From Cyclobacteriaceae bacterium (GTDB lineage Bacteria; Bacteroidota; Bacteroidia; Cytophagales; Cyclobacteriaceae), in contig JALWRJ010000372.1 in the NCBI GenBank assembly GCA_026994125.1, forward strand, positions 1 through 15,474: DNA of 15,474 nucleotides, given 5' to 3'. The notes beneath the pieces are model-generated. The model did not search any database. It was not told where the DNA came from and saw only the letters and a program-made list of their open reading frames with translations. This document shows positions 7,873 to 15,290 of the stretch, piece after piece. Within the stretch, counting starts at the first letter, position 1. Every line of letters starts with the position of its first letter. Made by a program: the position numbers and the translations under genes.

Positions 7873-7898
7873 AACGAGACCAATTTAACGGCCTCGCT
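7873..7898 (-). terminator. Hairpin after clpP: possible weak terminator or attenuator overlapping the clpX promoter
   Basis: On the - strand AGCGAGGCC (7898-7890) pairs with GGTCTCGTT (7881-7873) over nine positions, two of them G-U, around the eight-base loop GTTAAATT. It starts 12 bases after the clpP stop. The following bases are only mildly T-rich (TCTGTATCTTTG), so termination would be incomplete. The hairpin lies between where the -33 and -7 regions of the clpX promoter should be. Confidence 0.45.
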
Positions 7899-7909
7899 TC
7901 CGGGGGCAG

Positions 7910-8578
7910 TTATTTGGTTTTTATAAGCACTTCATCCACCAAACCGTACGCTTTGGCTTCGGAAGCGCGCATCCAGTAATCTCTGTCCGAATCTTTTTCT
8001 ATTTGCTTATAGGTTTTGCCACTATGTTTCGAAAGTATTTCGTACAAATCTTTTTTGAGTGCCAAAATTTGTTTTAACGAAATTTCCATATCCGAGGCCT
8101 GGCCTTGTGTGCCGCCCAATGGTTGGTGAATCATGATTCTTGAATGGGGTAGTGCCGAACGCTTACCGGCTTCGCCTGATGCCAATAGTACGGCTCCCAT
8201 CGAAGCCGCTAAGCCGGTGCAAATGGTAGCCACATCGGGCCGAATGTATTGCATGGTATCGTATATGCCCAGCCCGGCATATACTCCACCTCCAGGGCTG
8301 TTGATGTACATAATAATATCTTTGTTGGGGTCGGCCGATTCTAAAAATAGTAGCTGTGCCGTTATAATGTTGGCTATGTGGTCGTCTATGGCCATACCTA
8401 AAAATATTATCCTGTCCGATATTAACCGGCTAAACACATCAATTTCTCTGAAATTACCCGGCCGTTCTTCAATGACCGAACGGGTCATGCTTTCTACATA
8501 GTGCCCATAGCGGTCTATAGATGAACCGCTTATTCCTTGGTTGTGTATAGCGAACTTCCTAAAATCTGTATCTTTCAT
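7910..8578 (-). CDS. clpP: ATP-dependent Clp protease proteolytic subunit ClpP
   Basis: ClpP is the tetradecameric serine peptidase that degrades proteins unfolded by ClpX. The 222-residue protein has the full catalytic triad: Ser126 in GLAASMGA, His151 in MIHQPLGG and Asp200 in the DSDRDYWM block. It also has the oxyanion-region motif [10 protein letters not shown] (93-102). It carries an N-terminal extension of about 35 residues before the conserved [11 protein letters not shown] region, which probably includes a self-processed propeptide as in other ClpP proteins. It sits between tig and clpX on the same strand, the classic tig-clpP-clpX order. A strong terminator separates it from tig, so it should have its own promoter within 8579-8673. 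I see only a degenerate TAAATTG-like box there. Confidence 0.98.
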   Translation of the reverse strand: MKDTDFRKFAIHNQGISGSSIDRYGHYVESMTRSVIEERPGNFREIDVFSRLISDRIIFLGMAIDDHIANIITAQLLFLESADPNKDIIMYINSPGGGVYAGLGIYDTMQYIRPDVATICTGLAASMGAVLLASGEAGKRSALPHSRIMIHQPLGGTQGQASDMEISLKQILALKKDLYEILSKHSGKTYKQIEKDSDRDYWMRASEAKAYGLVDEVLIKTK

Positions 8579-8673
8579 ATATTATTTTTTTATTGTTGTT
8601 TATCTAACTTGCAATTTACCTAAATTTCTGAATACTAATTCTAAATGCAACGTAATTTGGTAAAAAAGCTCAT

Positions 8674-8703
8674 AAAAAAAGGAAGCCTGAGCCTCCTTTT
8701 AAT
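8674..8703 (-). terminator. Rho-independent terminator of tig
   Basis: Read on the - strand, AAAAGGAGGC (8700-8691) pairs with GCTTCCTTTT (8686-8677) around the loop TCAG: ten pairs, one of them G-U. The 3' arm runs into a stretch of seven T. It begins 20 bases after the tig stop codon and 100 bases before clpP. This is the cleanest terminator in the middle block and implies that clpP is transcribed mostly from its own promoter. Confidence 0.88.
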
Positions 8704-8720
8704 TTGATTATGAAGATGCG

Positions 8721-10061
8721 CTAGATTGCGCTGGCCAGTTTTCTAAATTCATCAACCGATACTTTTTTATTGGTAATAGTTACTTGCTCTTTAATGTATT
8801 CGTACACTTTTTCGCCTGCTACCTGGTGGTACAGGTTGGTGTAGTTTTCGCCATTATTTGCTGTTAAATAACTGTTTACAAATTCGTCCATTTTTTCACC
8901 CAATTGGCTAATAATGGCAGGCCCGCCAAACTGCTCGGCAAGTACCAGGGCAGCTTTCGATTTTACATCTTTATCTTCTACTTTAATGCCGGCTGTTTCC
9001 GAAATCTTATTCCTAATCAAACTCCATTTAAGCTCCTTTAGGTACATGTCAAATTCGGCTTCAATTTGCTCCTTGCTTACTTTGCCTTCGTTCGATACAA
9101 ACAACCATTCTTTTAAAAAGGTGTTAGGTGTTTCTATTTTAACCTTGTCTAAAAAATAATTCCTGATAGCATGTTCAAGTAAATAATCCGATTCCTTTTC
9201 ATAGTTTTTTGAGATAGAATTTTCTACTTTTTCAATAAAATCTTTTTCTGTTTTAACTAAATCCTTTCCAAATATTTTATCAAAAAATGCTTGGTTTATT
9301 TCGGCCGGAACTTTTCGGTTTACATTGATAACCTCTAAGGTTACAGTACCATTTACTTCTTTGGCTTTATTGTCTTCCAAACCCAATGCTTGCGCTATTT
9401 CGGTATCGGAAGGGAGCACTTTTCTAATATCAAAGCTTACTTTGTCGCCTTTTTTTAATCCAACAAAAGGTTTTAGCTCTTTTTTGCCCAGGTTCTTAGT
9501 TTCAAGTACTCCTTGTGCTTCCAATTCGGTGCCTTCCTGGGTAAATTTACCATACAGGCCATCACCCGCTTCGCTTAGTTCGGGGTTGGTCATGTCGCCA
9601 TATTGCTCCTTTAAGTTGGATATGGTTTCGTCAATAACTTTTTTGTCCACTTTAATTTCGTGGCGTGTAATTTTTTGCTTTTTGGTTAATTCCACTTTAA
9701 AGTCGTCCACCAATCCTATGCTGTACTCAAAGTCAAAATCGGATTGTGTGCTCCAATCAATCTTGCTCATTTGCTCATAATTGGGCAAAGGTTCACCTAT
9801 TATATTAAGGTTATTTTCTTTAATATAATCGTTTATGGCATGCGAAATAATATGGTTTACTTCTTCTACTAAAATAGATTTGCCATACATATTTTTAATA
9901 ATGCCAACAGGAACTTTCCCTTTTCTAAAACCTTTAATTTCTGCTTTTTTAGCGTACTCTTTTACTTTTTTCTCAACCTTCGAAGCATAATCGGCCTGAG
10001 TTAAACCTATGTTTAATGAGGCTTCGGTTGCGTTTTTTTTGTTTAATGCAATTTCCAACAC
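8721..10061 (-). CDS. tig: Trigger factor (ribosome-associated chaperone)
   Basis: Trigger factor docks at the ribosome exit tunnel and shields nascent chains. The 446-residue length fits. The ribosome-binding signature GFRKGKVP is at 44-51 in the N-terminal domain, followed by KNMYGKSILVEEVNHII (56-72). The middle part (about 155-250) corresponds to the FKBP-like domain and the rest to the helical substrate-binding arms. No ATG is available: the frame opens at a GTG (10061) directly followed by a TTG (10058), with an in-frame TAA 21 bases upstream of the GTG. The TTG start would give MEIALNKK, which resembles related proteins as I remember them, so the true start may be either codon. Upstream lies tRNA-Leu on the same strand. 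Downstream is a strong terminator, then clpP. Confidence 0.96.
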   Translation of the reverse strand: MLEIALNKKNATEASLNIGLTQADYASKVEKKVKEYAKKAEIKGFRKGKVPVGIIKNMYGKSILVEEVNHIISHAINDYIKENNLNIIGEPLPNYEQMSKIDWSTQSDFDFEYSIGLVDDFKVELTKKQKITRHEIKVDKKVIDETISNLKEQYGDMTNPELSEAGDGLYGKFTQEGTELEAQGVLETKNLGKKELKPFVGLKKGDKVSFDIRKVLPSDTEIAQALGLEDNKAKEVNGTVTLEVINVNRKVPAEINQAFFDKIFGKDLVKTEKDFIEKVENSISKNYEKESDYLLEHAIRNYFLDKVKIETPNTFLKEWLFVSNEGKVSKEQIEAEFDMYLKELKWSLIRNKISETAGIKVEDKDVKSKAALVLAEQFGGPAIISQLGEKMDEFVNSYLTANNGENYTNLYHQVAGEKVYEYIKEQVTITNKKVSVDEFRKLASAI

Positions 10062-10084
10062 AAAATTGTTTAATACTGTAAATT

Positions 10085-10137
10085 AAAAAACCCCCAATCT
10101 CATCCCGGTTTTTATTCGGGAAATCTCGACCGAGGGT
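10085..10137 (-). terminator. Possible terminator between tRNA-Leu and tig
   Basis: On the - strand the tRNA is followed by a small hairpin (TCCCG with CGGGA, bases 10121-10117 and 10107-10103), then GGGGG and TTTTTT (10095-10085). The G run can also pair with the CCC at 10134-10136, closing a branched structure just before the T run. The T run is good but the stem is irregular, so read-through into tig is quite possible. Confidence 0.35.
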
Positions 10138-10141
10138 GTAG

Positions 10142-10223
10142 TGCGGATGAAGGGAGTCGAACCCCCACGCCCGAAGGCGCTAGATCCTAAGTCTAGTGCG
10201 TCTACCAATTTCGCCACATCCGC
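10142..10223 (-). tRNA. trnL-UAG: tRNA-Leu (anticodon UAG)
   Basis: The - strand reads as a complete 82-base class II tRNA. The acceptor stem is GCGGATG paired with CATCCGC. The D arm contains the TTGGTAGAC region. The anticodon stem CTAGA/TCTAG encloses the loop CTTAGGA, giving anticodon TAG. A long variable arm (CGCC, TTCG, GGCG) is typical of leucine tRNA, and the T loop is TTCGACT. The discriminator is A; CCA is not encoded, because ACTA follows. It lies 80 bases upstream of the tig start on the same strand. Confidence 0.97.
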
Positions 10224-10233
10224 AAATGGAGTG

Positions 10234-10264
10234 CAAAGAAACTAAGTTTTTTTATTATAGCCAA
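10234..10264 (-). promoter_or_regulatory. Promoter of tRNA-Leu
   Basis: The - strand carries TTGG (10264-10261), a 19-base spacer, then TTTCTTTG (10241-10234). The second element matches TAnnTTTG at seven of eight defined or free positions, and the spacing is the usual one for Bacteroidota housekeeping promoters. It ends ten bases before the first base of the tRNA, so transcription would begin a few bases upstream of the mature 5' end. Confidence 0.6.
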
Positions 10265-10368
10265 TAGTAAAAAACTAATTATTTTTATATGCTTCAAAAA
10301 AAGGGGCACTATACCGGCAATGTGCTTCAAAACCACCATTTATTTGACGTTGCAAACTAAAAAATCAG

Positions 10369-10376
10369 CATCTTTG
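10369..10376 (+). promoter_or_regulatory. Candidate -7 box upstream of the Rel/SpoT gene
   Basis: CATCTTTG differs from TAnnTTTG only at the first base. A TTTG lies 22 bases upstream (10343-10346), slightly farther than the normal 19. The box ends nine bases before the ATG, so a transcript started here would have almost no leader. A farther upstream promoter within 10224-10368 is equally possible. Confidence 0.35.
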
Positions 10377-10385
10377 TAGTGCAGT

Positions 10386-12602
10386 ATGGTAGATGAAAAA
10401 CAACTCGAACAAGAAAGTAAGGAGCTTATCCGTAAATATCGTAAGCTATTGCGCCATGCTAAACCTTTTTTAAAGGATAACGATGCCAAGCTTATTCGTA
10501 AAGCCTTTAATTTATCCATGGAGGCGCACGAGGGTATGCGTAGAAAATCGGGTGAGCCATACATTTACCATCCCTTAGAAGTTGCTCAAATTTGTGTGGC
10601 CGAAATTGGCTTGGGAACGACTTCCATTATTGCTGCTTTGCTGCACGATGTAGTAGAAGATACCGACTACGAGGTAGAAGATATTGAACGTGAGTTTGGG
10701 AAAAAAGTGGCTTCAATTATTGATGGCCTTACCAAGATTTCGGGTGTAGGTAGCAATACCGATAGTGGCCAGGCAGAAAATTTTCGCAAAATGCTGCTTA
10801 CCCTTTCGCAAGATGTGCGTGTAATATTGGTAAAATTGGCCGACCGCCTGCACAATATGCGCACCCTTGATAGTATGCCTCGCCATAAGCAATTAAAAAT
10901 TGCTTCCGAAACCATCTTTTTATATGCCCCCCTGGCACACCGGTTGGGCTTATATGCTATTAAGTCCGAAATGGAAGATTTGCACCTTAAATATACCCAT
11001 TTCGAAATTTACCAGTCTATTGTAGATAATATTAAGGTAACCAAAGATGTTCGCGACCGGTTTATTCGTAGGTTTATCAGGCCCATACAACAAGAGCTGG
11101 CCAACCAAAACTTTAAATTTACCATTAAGGGGCGGGTAAAATCTATTCATTCCATTTGGGAAAAAATGCGTAAGCAAGACATACCGGTAGAGCAGGTATT
11201 CGATTTGTTTGCCATAAGAATAATTGTAGATGTACCCCTGGAACAGGAAAAGGCTGTTTGTTGGCAAGTGTACTCTATTGTAACCGATTTTTATAAACCT
11301 AACCCCGACCGCCTGCGCGATTGGGTAAGCACACCCAAAGCCAATGGGTACGAATCGTTGCATACTACCGTTATGAGCCGTACCGGTAAATGGGTAGAGG
11401 TGCAAATACGAACTAAACGGATGGATGATATTGCCGAAAAAGGCTATGCCGCCCATTGGAAATACAAGGATAATAGCAATAACAAACCTAGTGGCCTCGA
11501 AACCTGGATAGCTCAAGTGCGCGAACTGCTCGAAGAAAACAGCTCTAATGCCATTGAGTTTGTGGATGAATTTAAATCGAACCTGTACCAGGACGAAGTG
11601 TTTGTGTTTACACCCAAAGGCGATTTGCGTACACTCCAAAATGGGGCAACCACCCTCGATTTTGCCTTCGATATACATACACAAATAGGCTTAAAATGCC
11701 TGGGTGCTAAAGTAAACCAGCGGTTGGTGCCCTTAAACTATGTACTACAAAATGGCGACCAGGTAGAAATTATTACCTCTAGCAAACAAAAACCCAGCGA
11801 AGACTGGCTAAGGTTTGTGGTAACCTCTAAAGCACGTTCGGGAATTAAACATGGGCTTAAAGACGAATTTAAACAAATAGCCGAAGAGGGTAAAGAAATT
11901 GTGCTGCGTAAATTAAAACAGCTTAAAATAGATCACCAAACCGGTACATTTACAGAGTTGGCTAAGTTTTTTGGCCTTTCGCAGGTCAACGATTTTCTTT
12001 ACCGCGTAGGCAAAGGCATTATTGAACCCAAAGAAATTAAAAAATTCAAGGATGCTTCTTTGGTTAAAAAAATTGCTCCCACGCATAAAGAATGGACCGA
12101 TGCCAAGCAAGTAAGTAAGCTTATAACAAAAGAAACCGGTCGCCAGGACAGTATTTTATTTTTGGGCCAGGATTTGGATTTAGTAGATTACAAATTTGCA
12201 GCTTGTTGTAGCCCTATACCGGGCGATGATGTTTTTGGGTTTGTTACCATTAACGAAGGAATAAAAATACATCGCACCACTTGCCCTAATTCAGCCGAAT
12301 TGTTATCTAAGCATGGGCATAGAGTAATTAAAGCCAAATGGGCATCAGAGAAAAAAGAATCCTTCGAAGCCGGCCTTGAAATTATTGGTACTGACAGGGT
12401 AGGGCTTATAAGCGATGTAACAAAAATAATATCAAACGAGCATAAAGTAAATATGAAATCGATAACCGTAGATACCGATACCGGAATTTTTGAAGGTAAA
12501 ATTTTCTTGTATATTAAAAACAAACAACATTTAAACGAATTAGCTAAAAAACTGGAAAATGTAGAAGGTGTTGTCAAAGTAAACCGAATTAAAGACAAGT
12601 AA
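10386..12602 (+). CDS. rel: Bifunctional (p)ppGpp synthetase/hydrolase (long RelA/SpoT homologue)
   Basis: This is a full-length 738-residue Rel/SpoT protein controlling the stringent-response alarmone. The N-terminal HD hydrolase domain (about 35-200) keeps its metal and catalytic residues: His62 in YHPLE, His87-Asp88 with Glu91-Asp92 in LLHDVVEDT, and Asp153 in LADRLHNMRT. The synthetase domain (about 230-370) keeps TPKANGYESLHTT (317-329) and EVQIRTKRMDDIAEKGYAAHW (split around 338-358). Both activities are therefore predicted. The regulatory half has a TGS domain (about 401-464), a helical region, a Cys-containing ZFD-like block with Cys607-Cys608 and Cys633 (CCSPIPGDDVFGF, HRTTCPN) and a C-terminal ACT domain (about 664-735, starting GLEIIGTDRVGL). 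No motif is broken. The fur promoter box begins 18 bases after the stop. Confidence 0.96.
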   Translation: MVDEKQLEQESKELIRKYRKLLRHAKPFLKDNDAKLIRKAFNLSMEAHEGMRRKSGEPYIYHPLEVAQICVAEIGLGTTSIIAALLHDVVEDTDYEVEDIEREFGKKVASIIDGLTKISGVGSNTDSGQAENFRKMLLTLSQDVRVILVKLADRLHNMRTLDSMPRHKQLKIASETIFLYAPLAHRLGLYAIKSEMEDLHLKYTHFEIYQSIVDNIKVTKDVRDRFIRRFIRPIQQELANQNFKFTIKGRVKSIHSIWEKMRKQDIPVEQVFDLFAIRIIVDVPLEQEKAVCWQVYSIVTDFYKPNPDRLRDWVSTPKANGYESLHTTVMSRTGKWVEVQIRTKRMDDIAEKGYAAHWKYKDNSNNKPSGLETWIAQVRELLEENSSNAIEFVDEFKSNLYQDEVFVFTPKGDLRTLQNGATTLDFAFDIHTQIGLKCLGAKVNQRLVPLNYVLQNGDQVEIITSSKQKPSEDWLRFVVTSKARSGIKHGLKDEFKQIAEEGKEIVLRKLKQLKIDHQTGTFTELAKFFGLSQVNDFLYRVGKGIIEPKEIKKFKDASLVKKIAPTHKEWTDAKQVSKLITKETGRQDSILFLGQDLDLVDYKFAACCSPIPGDDVFGFVTINEGIKIHRTTCPNSAELLSKHGHRVIKAKWASEKKESFEAGLEIIGTDRVGLISDVTKIISNEHKVNMKSITVDTDTGIFEGKIFLYIKNKQHLNELAKKLENVEGVVKVNRIKDK

Positions 12603-12620
12603 TTACTGAACCGAAAACTA

Positions 12621-12628
12621 TATATTTG
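12621..12628 (+). promoter_or_regulatory. fur promoter, -7 box
   Basis: TATATTTG is an exact TAnnTTTG match in the 47-base gap after the Rel gene, 21 bases before the ATG at 12650, the same distance as at clpX. The region 19 bases upstream falls on the end of the Rel gene and has no good TTGG element, so the promoter may be weak or activator-dependent, or fur may also be read from the rel transcript. Confidence 0.55.
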
Positions 12629-12649
12629 TATAAAACTTAGATAGTGGCC

Positions 12650-13132
12650 ATGGCTTTTAACCCTCAAATTTTTGAAGAAGTTACCAAAATATTTACCGCC
12701 TACCTTGAAAACAAAGGGTTGCGCAAAACCCCCGAACGGTTTGCCATATTAGAAGAAATTTACTCCCTGGATGGTCATTTCGATGTGGAATCGCTCTACG
12801 TTAATATGAAAAATAAAAATTACCGGGTAAGTAGGGCAACGGTGTACAACTCACTCGATTTGCTGGTAGAATGCGATTTGGTAAGTAAACACCAGTTTGG
12901 TAGAAATTTGGCGCAATACGAAAAATCCTACGGGTTTAAACAGCACGACCACCTAATTTGTACCGAGTGCCATAAAGTGGTAGAATTTTGTGACCCCCGT
13001 ATCCATAATATTCAAACTATGGTAGGCGAGTTACTCAACTTTGAAATACTCCATCACTCACTTAATTTATACGGTGTTTGTGGCGATTGCCAGGTTAAAC
13101 ATAAAATATCAGGTAAATCAGGCAAAGGTTAA
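12650..13132 (+). CDS. fur: Fur-family metal-responsive transcriptional repressor
   Basis: The 160-residue protein has the Fur layout: an N-terminal winged helix with [12 protein letters not shown] (23-34), GHFDVESLY (42-50) and the recognition helix [12 protein letters not shown] (61-72), then a metal-binding dimerisation domain. Metal-site residues include His43, His99 and His101 (KQHDHLIC), Cys104 and Cys107 (CTEC), and Cys144 and Cys147 (CGDC). The two CxxC pairs are the structural zinc site. The sequence does not settle whether it senses iron, peroxide (PerR) or zinc. I start at ATG 12650, giving MAFNPQ; a GTG at 12644 is in frame but would add only two residues. It lies between rel and purA, and the purA promoter just downstream contains an inverted repeat of Fur-box geometry, so it may regulate its neighbour. 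Confidence 0.95.
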   Translation: MAFNPQIFEEVTKIFTAYLENKGLRKTPERFAILEEIYSLDGHFDVESLYVNMKNKNYRVSRATVYNSLDLLVECDLVSKHQFGRNLAQYEKSYGFKQHDHLICTECHKVVEFCDPRIHNIQTMVGELLNFEILHHSLNLYGVCGDCQVKHKISGKSGKG

Positions 13133-13166
13133 AAGTAGCTATTACATAAATATCGTATGGTGGCTG

Positions 13167-13197
13167 TTGGCTTGCGATGAATCATTCATAATATTTG
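13167..13197 (+). promoter_or_regulatory. purA promoter
   Basis: TTGG (13167-13170), a 19-base spacer and AATATTTG (13190-13197, one base from TAnnTTTG) form a promoter of the same design as the one upstream of tRNA-Leu. It ends 22 bases before the purA ATG. It lets purA be expressed independently of fur despite the 87-base gap and shared direction. Confidence 0.62.
13177..13189 (+). promoter_or_regulatory. 6-1-6 inverted repeat in the purA promoter, candidate Fur-family operator
   Basis: ATGAAT-C-ATTCAT is a perfect palindrome around one central base and occupies the right two thirds of the spacer between the -33 and -7 elements. Its core AAT-N-ATT and its half-site spacing match the 7-1-7 operators of Fur and PerR proteins, although the outermost pair (G and A) does not match. 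A bound dimer here would block RNA polymerase. Assignment to the Fur protein encoded just upstream is inference. Confidence 0.4.
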
Positions 13198-13219
13198 CAT
13201 CTAAATTATTAAATACAAT

Positions 13220-14488
13220 ATGAGCGTTGATGTTTTACTGGGCCTCCAATGGGGTGATGAAGGAAAAGGAAAAGTTGTAGATTACCTGGCCTCTACCTAT
13301 AAGGTGGTAGCAAGGTTTCAAGGTGGCCCAAATGCCGGCCACACCCTGGAGTTTGACGGCATTAAACACGTGCTTCACCAAATACCCTCCGGTATATTTC
13401 GTGCCGATATAAAAAACATTGTTGGTAATGGGGTGGTGCTAGATCCTGTAATTTTTAAGAAAGAGATTGAAGACCTCGCTCACCTGGGGCTGGATGCCCG
13501 TAAAAATTTGTTTATTTCTAAGAAGGCTCAGTTAATTCTACCAACACATAGGTTGCTCGATGCTTACCAGGAAGAAGTAAAAGGAAGTAAAAAAATTGGT
13601 TCAACTTTAAAAGGTATTGGTCCTACCTATCAGGACAAAATTGGGCGTCAAGGCTTGCGTGTGGGCGATATTACCCTACCCGGTTTTAACAAGAGGTACA
13701 AAGCGCTTCGCGATAAGCATCTATCAATGATTAAAAACGATGAAATAGCTCAAAATATAAAAGAACTTGAACCTCCCTTTTTAGAGGCAATTGAGTACCT
13801 TAAAGAGCTTTTCCTGGTAGGTAGTGAGTATTTGATTAACGAAGAACTTGCTGCAAACAACAAGGTGTTGGCCGAAGGGGCACAAGGCTCTCTGCTCGAT
13901 GTCGATTTTGGTTCGTACCCATTTGTAACCAGTTCCAATACCATGGTGGCAGGCGCTTGTAACGGCTTGGGAGTAGCTCCTTCAAAAATTGGCCAGGTAA
14001 TGGGTGTGTTTAAAGCCTATTGTACACGTGTTGGCAGCGGCCCCTTCCCTACAGAACTCTTCGATGAAACCGGTGAGCAACTTCGCAACCAAGGTCACGA
14101 ATTTGGTGCTACCACCGGCAGGCCACGTAGGTGTGGTTGGCTCGATTTACCTGCACTTAAATATGCCATTATGATTAACGGGGTAAACCAACTATTTATG
14201 ATGAAGGCAGATGTGTTGGCTGGGTTTGATGTAATTAAAGTGTGCACTGGTTATGAATTGGAAGATGGAACAACAACAGAAAAACTTCCCTATGATTTAG
14301 TTAACCAGTCTGTAACACCTATCTATAAAGAATTGCGTGGTTGGACTGATACCATGCCTGCTTCTGCCAACTACAACGATGTGTCAGAGCCTTTAAAAAA
14401 CTATGTAAAGTTTATCGAAGATGAGGTGGGTGTTCCAATCAAAATTGTTTCCATGGGCCCCGATCGGTCTGAAACAGTAATTAGGTAG
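13220..14488 (+). CDS. purA: Adenylosuccinate synthetase
   Basis: PurA converts IMP, aspartate and GTP to adenylosuccinate, the committed step from IMP to AMP in the cytoplasm. The 422-residue length is normal. Visible signatures are the GTP-binding and catalytic loop GLQWGDEGKGK (8-18, catalytic Asp13), His41 in PNAGHT, the IMP-binding segment STLKGIGPTYQDKIGRQGLR (128-147), AEGAQGSLLD (218-227), YCTRVGSGPFPTEL (267-280), TTGRPRRCGWLD (298-309) and the C-terminal GPDRSETV (413-420). No motif is missing. It has its own promoter with an embedded palindrome. (p)ppGpp is known to inhibit this enzyme in E. coli, so its proximity to the Rel gene makes metabolic sense. I see no hairpin terminator after the stop; a degraded transposase begins 33 bases later on the other strand. 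Confidence 0.98.
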   Translation: MSVDVLLGLQWGDEGKGKVVDYLASTYKVVARFQGGPNAGHTLEFDGIKHVLHQIPSGIFRADIKNIVGNGVVLDPVIFKKEIEDLAHLGLDARKNLFISKKAQLILPTHRLLDAYQEEVKGSKKIGSTLKGIGPTYQDKIGRQGLRVGDITLPGFNKRYKALRDKHLSMIKNDEIAQNIKELEPPFLEAIEYLKELFLVGSEYLINEELAANNKVLAEGAQGSLLDVDFGSYPFVTSSNTMVAGACNGLGVAPSKIGQVMGVFKAYCTRVGSGPFPTELFDETGEQLRNQGHEFGATTGRPRRCGWLDLPALKYAIMINGVNQLFMMKADVLAGFDVIKVCTGYELEDGTTTEKLPYDLVNQSVTPIYKELRGWTDTMPASANYNDVSEPLKNYVKFIEDEVGVPIKIVSMGPDRSETVIR

Positions 14489-14521
14489 TGTCCATTTTGT
14501 TATTACCTTGGTTTTCGGCCT

Positions 14522-15149
14522 CTATTTTAAGAAAATAAGTCTTGTTTTGGAATGAGTTCGTGCTTTCCAGTCAAGTTGATTGGTGATGATGTTGATAATT
14601 TTGTTTTCATCTTCTTTATAAACAGATACCAATCTTAGCTTTAGTGTTGAATACGTGTTTTAATTGCTTTCTTGGAGGATAACTGGATAATTTCATCCTT
14701 TACTATATCTTGGTCTTTCTGGTTTGGTAAATCAATTTCTACGATGCTGTTGTAAACCGTATTGGACTTGATTCGGGTAACAAATAGATTTTCTGCTTTT
14801 ATCCTGCTTAACATAAGCTCAAAATCAAAATAGGTGCTGTCTTCTACAATAAAGGTGTTCTTTGCAAATATCAGTTGGGCAAGCCTATAACAATCGTGCA
14901 TTTTGGTTTCGGAAATATTAACCATCTCAGGCAACATCAGTGTATCAACCCAGCAGGTGTGTATTTTGATGCCTCCTTTAGCTGTAAGAAAGTAAATGCC
15001 ATAAATTGGTCGTAAGTTTTGTATTTACTACACCCTTTAGCATTCTTATATTGTTTAATCAAATAATTTAATAACCAGCGAGGTACTAAATCAATAATTT
15101 GTCTAAGCAATGGATTGTTTGTGGTTTTGTTTCGTCTGAAGAGTCCCAT
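14522..15149 (-). pseudogene. Decayed IS4-type (DUF4372/DDE) transposase
   Basis: Three pieces of one transposase are visible on the - strand. The first, from ATG 15149, encodes a DUF4372-like N-terminus (LLRQIIDLVPRWLLNYLIKQ, later FMAFTFLQ). It ends near 14985, where the sequence jumps in another frame to AKGGIKIHTCWVDTLM, the segment preceding the second half of the DDE domain. About a hundred or more codons, including the first catalytic Asp, are missing. The second piece runs to a stop at 14641 and includes KMHD and VEDSTYFDF, where the second catalytic Asp should be. A frameshift then leads to LRLVSVYKEDENKI and ITNQLDWKA (14638-14522), after which the YxxRWxIE region with the catalytic Glu is absent. 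The TGATG at 14939-14935 is an accident of the deletion, not a real restart. I found no terminal inverted repeats or target duplication. Confidence 0.85.
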
Positions 15150-15272
15150 AATTTATCTTGTTGTCTTAAACTATTTTTTAGATATTTTAATTTTAGGATA
15201 GTTGTGGAATGAGAAAAATCCTACATGGAGAGATTTATTTGATGATTTTAAGGTGTGAGCAAGATGTTGTTG

Positions 15273-15287
15273 CCGGCACAGGGCCGG
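15273..15287. other. Small GC-rich hairpin
   Basis: CCGGC (15273-15277) and GCCGG (15283-15287) pair perfectly around a five-base loop, just beyond the terminator of the gene at the right edge as read on the - strand. No gene on either strand clearly needs it. It is notable only because it adds a third stem-loop within 75 bases of otherwise noncoding DNA. Confidence 0.3.
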
Positions 15288-15290
15288 GAA

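Noticed and set aside
9325..9780. 151-codon open frame on the + strand opposite tig
   Set aside because: Antisense to trigger factor, Ser/Pro/Leu-rich composition typical of a reverse frame, no domain visible.
10290..10332. Direct repeat TGCTTCAAAA (10290-10299 and 10323-10332) upstream of the Rel gene
   Set aside because: Ten bases, two copies, AT-rich surroundings; too weak to call a regulator site without comparison to relatives.
10950..11684. 244-codon open frame on the - strand inside the Rel/SpoT gene
   Set aside because: It lies wholly antisense to well-conserved synthetase and TGS coding sequence and has no recognisable motif or promoter; it is a coding shadow.
12188..12667. 159-codon open frame on the - strand across the end of rel and the start of fur
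   Set aside because: Covers the conserved ACT domain and the fur promoter on the opposite strand; Ser/Phe/Leu-rich reverse-frame composition.
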